Assembly (NCBI GenBank): GCA_964390115.1
Contig: CAYMGT010000036.1
Coordinates: 1 to 8,453, forward strand
Length of the DNA: 8,453 bases
Direction: 5' to 3'
Source: JAIPJA01 sp964390115
GTDB taxonomy: Bacteria > Patescibacteriota > Patescibacteriia > Patescibacteriales > UBA12465
The position numbers and the translations under genes were made by a program. Positions 5,299 to 8,453 of this stretch are shown here, in pieces (within the stretch, counting starts at the first letter, position 1; each line of letters opens with the position of its first letter). The notes under the pieces are model-generated. The model made no database searches, had not been told where the DNA came from, and was given only the letters and a program-made list of their open reading frames with translations.

Positions 5299-6102
5299 TT
5301 AATTATTATTATCTATTTTTGGCTTTTGCATTTTCCACTTATAGAAATATTTAAACCAAGACTTAATATGTTCTCTAGCTATTTTATTTTTAAACAAAGC
5401 CAAATACCAAACAACTTTAGCTGAAGCTCTTTGATGATCATGAATTACTTTTGCCTGTGGTAAATAAACTACTTTATAACCATTGTGCCAAGCTCTACGA
5501 CAAAGATCAATATCTTCAAAATACATAAAAAATCTTTTATCAAATTTAGACCAATTACTTCTTCTAACAAGTAAACAAGAGCCCATGAGCCAGTCAACCT
5601 CTTTAATCTCAGCATGACTAAAGTCGTGCATCATAAACCAACTTATGTGTTTTTTAAAATAATGATTCAAAAAAGTTCTTCTAATAATTGGAGTATAACA
5701 TTTAGGAAAATGTGAACAGGAATATTGTAAGCTTTTATCTGGGTTGAGCAGTTTAGGACCAACTATGCCCACATCGCTGTACAATTTCAAATAACTATAC
5801 ATAATTCTTATAGCAGAATTAAAAAGAACAGTATCAGGATTAAGAATAAGTATATATTCTCCCTCAGAGTTATTTATAGCAATATTATTCCCTTCTCCCA
5901 TGCCTACATTTTTAAGGCTCTCTATAAACTTAACTTGAGGATATTTATCCTTTAATATTGGTCCTAGATTATCTTTAGAATTATTATCTACTACTATAAC
6001 CTCAAAGCTTATACCCTCTAAATCTGAATTAAAAACAGACTCTAGACAAGCTAAAGTTTTAACGGCGGTATTATAGTTTACAATAATAATTGATATATCC
6101 AT
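5299..6102 (-). CDS. GT2 family glycosyltransferase (third of the cluster)
   Basis: A GT-A fold, inverting family 2 transferase of the WbbL/rhamnosyltransferase-like type; the donor and acceptor cannot be read from sequence. Its 267 residues show SIIIVNYN (4-11), VVDNNS (38-42) for the nucleotide, KNVGMGEGNN (64-73), the metal-site variant LNPDT (87-91), the acceptor loop DWLMGSCLLVRR (170-181), the catalytic-base region FMYFEDIDLCRRAWHNGY (192-209) and the conserved His221 plus His223. All key positions are present, so it should be active. It has no membrane segment and ends in a basic tail, so it is probably a peripheral cytoplasmic protein. Its ATG lies 3 bp after the previous gene's TAA, which implies coupling, and galU follows after 22 bp. 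Confidence 0.92.
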   Translation of the reverse strand: MDISIIIVNYNTAVKTLACLESVFNSDLEGISFEVIVVDNNSKDNLGPILKDKYPQVKFIESLKNVGMGEGNNIAINNSEGEYILILNPDTVLFNSAIRIMYSYLKLYSDVGIVGPKLLNPDKSLQYSCSHFPKCYTPIIRRTFLNHYFKKHISWFMMHDFSHAEIKEVDWLMGSCLLVRRSNWSKFDKRFFMYFEDIDLCRRAWHNGYKVVYLPQAKVIHDHQRASAKVVWYLALFKNKIAREHIKSWFKYFYKWKMQKPKIDNNN

Positions 6103-6105
6103 TTC

Positions 6106-7158
6106 TTAGATTAATAATTTAATAATTTTCCAATAAATACTTAAAATTGGACTTATAGCCTTAGTTAAAAAACTAGGTTTATTTTCAAAACTAAGCGAAC
6201 CTACAAAACTTGAAACAAACTCTTTTTCGCTCACTTTTCGTAACTTCTGAACTTTTTTTCTCTCTTTACTTATTATAACAATATTTCTAAAAGATAAAAA
6301 ATATTTTATAGCTTTTAATTTAACATTAAACCAGTCATTTGCAATTGAATAAATAATCAAGCCAATCTCTATAACTATTAAAATTGGTAAAATTAATAGA
6401 ATAGTTCTAATTTTATAGAAAAGTAAAATAGTTAAAAATCTATTTCTTTCCATGAAATATAACATATTTAAACTTCTAGACATTTCATATTTATGGTAAA
6501 CATGAGCTTTATTCGCTAAACAAGCTCTATAACCAGAAAGTCTAGCCTTTAAACTAAGCTCGATATCATCATGATACATATAGAACATTTCATTGTATCC
6601 ATTTATTTTTTTAAATAAAATTGAAGATATAAGCAAAGCGCAGCCTGAGACATAAGTGAAGTCTTTACTACTTCCCTTTAGCTCATGTTCTTTTTTGCCA
6701 TAAGATCTAACTAGACCAAAACCTAAAAAGTTAAAATCATTACCTAAAGTATTAAGCTTATCGGTCTTATTTCCATTCTCATGAAGGTAAATTTTAGCTT
6801 GTAAAATAACTTCCTCTTTTATGCTTTCTTTTTTTCTAACTAATTCTAAAATGCAGTCCTTATCTAAAACTGTATCCATGTTACAGATAAATAGGTATTT
6901 ACAATTATCAGCTATAGACTCTTTAGATCCTAAGTTATTAGCAGCACTATAGTTTCCATCATTTCTGGAAAATATTTTAGCCTCAGGATATGATTTTTTT
7001 AGGTAATTAAAAGATTCTTCACTAGAGGCATTATCTATAATATATACTTGATAATTTCTATAACTTTGATCAAGTAAAGACTCCCGACATTCTTGTAAAA
7101 ATCTTTTAGCATAGTCCTTATAATTTACCAGTATTACTCCAACCTTATCTTCTCTCAT
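6106..7158 (-). CDS. GT2 family glycosyltransferase with C-terminal membrane segment
   Basis: Another inverting GT2 enzyme, 350 residues long, the largest of the three. The catalytic domain (about 1-235) shows VGVILVNYKDY (6-16), IIDNASS (40-46), NDGNYSAANNLG (66-77), the metal-binding variant CNMDTVLD (92-99), YVSGCALLIS (169-178), the base region MYHDDIELSLKARLSGY (194-210) and His222. It then has MERNRF (236-241), a motif often seen before the membrane part, and a hydrophobic segment at about 241-271 that should anchor it at the inner face of the membrane. The basic C-terminal tail (KERKKVQKLRK, 298-308) may bind phospholipid. The substrate is unknown. It starts 3 bp after the first transferase gene and stops 3 bp before the third. 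Confidence 0.92.
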   Translation of the reverse strand: MREDKVGVILVNYKDYAKRFLQECRESLLDQSYRNYQVYIIDNASSEESFNYLKKSYPEAKIFSRNDGNYSAANNLGSKESIADNCKYLFICNMDTVLDKDCILELVRKKESIKEEVILQAKIYLHENGNKTDKLNTLGNDFNFLGFGLVRSYGKKEHELKGSSKDFTYVSGCALLISSILFKKINGYNEMFYMYHDDIELSLKARLSGYRACLANKAHVYHKYEMSRSLNMLYFMERNRFLTILLFYKIRTILLILPILIVIEIGLIIYSIANDWFNVKLKAIKYFLSFRNIVIISKERKKVQKLRKVSEKEFVSSFVGSLSFENKPSFLTKAISPILSIYWKIIKLLI

Positions 7159-7161
7159 AAT

Positions 7162-8025
7162 TTAAGTTCTTAATTTAGTCTTTATTTTTAGTATATCTTT
7201 TACTATATAAGTTAAAGCAATAAGAGGATAAGACAAGACCTTTAATATATAATATTGCCAGCTGGGATGCCACTTTCTAAAATACTTTAGCATAGAATCT
7301 ATAAAGTATTTTTGAGTTTTTGAAGATTTTACCTGAGAAAAGCTTTGTCCAACAAAGTCAAGACATTTCACTTCACTAAAATACCAAACCTCCTTACCCC
7401 TCTTTTTAGCTTGCTTGCAAAAATCAACTTCTTCAAACCAAAGAAAATATCTTTCATCTAATTTAATCGGTAATTTAAAACTCTCAGCTCTAATTACAAA
7501 AAAAGCCCCTCTAATGGAACTAACCTGACTATTCTTGTTATAGTCAAAATTTACTACTAAATATTTATTTAAGATTTTAGGAAATAAGTGAGGTAATTTT
7601 AATAAAATAGCTAATTGATCAAATAATTTAGGAAAGGATCTGACTTGCTTAATTATTCCACCATCCTCATTAACTAATTTACAACCAGAAATAGCTGCCC
7701 GAGGGTTTTCATCAAGTAAGCTTATCATTGTGTTTAAAGTATTCTCAAAAACCCTCATATCAGGATTGAGAAGTAAATGATACCTACCCTTAGCTAAGGC
7801 CAAACCTTGATTGCAAGCTTTAGCAAAACCTAAATTTTCTCTATTAGCTATTAGTCTAACACTAGGAAACATTTTCTTTACCATTTTAGCACTACCATCT
7901 AAAGAATTATTGTCTATAACAAAAATTTCAAAACTAAACTTACCACAACTAGAGTAAATAGCTTTTAAATTCTCTATTAATTTTTCTTTAACATTCCAAG
8001 AAACAATAATAATTGATAAGTCCAT
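7162..8025 (-). CDS. GT2 family glycosyltransferase (first of the cluster)
   Basis: An inverting GT2 family transferase of 287 residues, WbbL-like in layout. Visible motifs are SIIIVSWNV (4-12), VIDNNSLDGS (36-45), ENLGFAKACNQG (63-74), LLLNPDMRV (84-92), IRGAFFVIRAESF (171-183) and the base region YFLWFEEVDFCKQAKKRG (193-210). Two points differ from its neighbours: EEVD replaces the common EDxD, and the site that is usually His, before the G-x-S motif, reads CLDFVGQS (221-228), with Asp in its place. Hydrophobic residues at about 256-277 suggest membrane association at the C-terminus. Its ATG lies 4 bp after the DUF167 stop. Sugar and acceptor are unknown. Confidence 0.9.
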   Translation of the reverse strand: MDLSIIIVSWNVKEKLIENLKAIYSSCGKFSFEIFVIDNNSLDGSAKMVKKMFPSVRLIANRENLGFAKACNQGLALAKGRYHLLLNPDMRVFENTLNTMISLLDENPRAAISGCKLVNEDGGIIKQVRSFPKLFDQLAILLKLPHLFPKILNKYLVVNFDYNKNSQVSSIRGAFFVIRAESFKLPIKLDERYFLWFEEVDFCKQAKKRGKEVWYFSEVKCLDFVGQSFSQVKSSKTQKYFIDSMLKYFRKWHPSWQYYILKVLSYPLIALTYIVKDILKIKTKLRT

Positions 8026-8029
8026 AAAA

Positions 8030-8305
8030 TTATTTTATTATTTCAATAATCTTTATCTTTGATACTGATCCTGATTTAATTCTAACATTATTTAAAGCCA
8101 CTTCAAACTCTTTGGCTAATAAGCTTACTAATTCCAAATTAGCCCTACCTTTTTCAGGTGGACTTAACACTCTTATCTTTAAATCCCCATTACTCATAAA
8201 TTCTTTTATTTCAGTTTTTTTTGCCCCTGGAGATAAACGACAAGTAAGAATTATTATTCCCTTTTTATTTAAAATAGATTTATAACCTTCTAAAATATTA
8301 TCCAT
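8030..8305 (-). CDS. DUF167 (YggU-like) family protein
   Basis: A small protein of 91 residues, close to the family length of about 95-100. Recognition is from LTCRLSPGAKKTEIKEF (20-36), GDLKIRVLSPPEKGRANLELVSLLAKEF (40-67) and the closing IKSGSVSKIKIIEI (76-89), the typical pattern of the DUF167/UPF0235 fold. Its biochemical role is not established; homologues are short single-domain proteins. It is the first gene of the minus-strand unit seen here, 4 bp before the first glycosyltransferase, which may be accidental for an otherwise housekeeping gene. The start at 8305 has no Shine-Dalgarno; a Met further in does not give a better N-terminus. Confidence 0.9.
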   Translation of the reverse strand: MDNILEGYKSILNKKGIIILTCRLSPGAKKTEIKEFMSNGDLKIRVLSPPEKGRANLELVSLLAKEFEVALNNVRIKSGSVSKIKIIEIIK

Positions 8306-8408
8306 ATTATCATCTTAACCCTATAACAACTAAAAAACAATTAAAAGGACCTTCTATTTAAAAAAATTATTATATATATTAAATATTATATTTAAAATAC
8401 TAGCTATA

Positions 8409-8437
8409 TTAATACAAGTAGATACTAAAAATCACAA
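8409..8437 (-). promoter_or_regulatory. Weak candidate promoter for the DUF167-glycosyltransferase-galU unit
   Basis: On the - strand TTGTGA (8437-8432), a 17-bp spacer and TATTAA (8414-8409) match four of six consensus bases each. The start would be near 8402, leaving a leader of about 97 nt. The surrounding 148 bp (8306-8453) are extremely AT-rich, so several alternatives fit almost as well. No small ORF or RNA gene is seen there. Confidence 0.25.
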
Positions 8438-8453
8438 AATTTCTTAACATCTT

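Noticed and set aside
5209..5424. Plus-strand ORF of 71 codons spanning the galU start
   Set aside because: It is antisense to both galU and the third glycosyltransferase gene and spans their junction. Its hydrophobic run reflects T-rich intergenic sequence.
8306..8453. TATAAT-like hexamers as firm promoters at the right edge
   Set aside because: The stretch is almost pure A/T, so such hexamers arise by chance; only one weak candidate pair is kept, at low confidence.

Overview
The window is an AT-rich, gene-dense bacterial segment with short intergenic gaps. It holds eleven supported genes, two of them small genes (57 and 51 codons before the stop) that are easy to overlook. Every gene starts with ATG, every gene stops with TAA, and no start has a recognisable Shine-Dalgarno sequence. 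The combination of compact genes, low GC, a membrane-anchored PEGA/propeller protein next to murA, runs of short GT2 glycosyltransferases and an rplU without rpmA suggests a Patescibacteria (CPR) genome. That placement is an inference from gene style, not from a phylogenetic marker. TGA is not needed as a sense codon, since all conserved proteins read through in the standard code.

Left part (1-1080): a 245-bp upstream region carries repeat and hairpin structure (about 70-154) and an extended -10 promoter. It leads into recR (recombinational repair) on the + strand. A small unrecognised membrane-type ORF (866-1039) follows, then a bidirectional terminator (1026-1055) shared with the convergent rplU.

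Middle (1081-4180): rplU (- strand) and murA (+ strand) diverge from two near-consensus promoters that physically interleave in about 45 bp (1452-1494). murA is followed after 5 bp by a PEGA-domain, single-TM, probably beta-propeller surface protein. This two-gene unit ends at a strong terminator (4155-4179).

Right part (4181-8453): a minus-strand unit reads right to left as DUF167 (YggU-like), three GT2 glycosyltransferases separated by only 3-4 bp, galU (UDP-glucose pyrophosphorylase) and a 51-aa four-cysteine protein. galU supplies UDP-glucose, a precursor of nucleotide-sugar donors. The three different GT2 enzymes fit sequential transfer of sugars in building a surface polysaccharide or glycolipid. 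Together with murA and the PEGA protein, most of the window concerns the cell envelope.

There is no mobile element, tRNA, rRNA or CRISPR array. Nothing here amounts to a clear new multi-gene system. The most novel items are the 51-aa Cys4 protein, the 57-aa membrane ORF, the interleaved divergent promoters with a hairpin at the rplU mRNA 5' end, and the two-glycine insertion in the MurA active-site loop.
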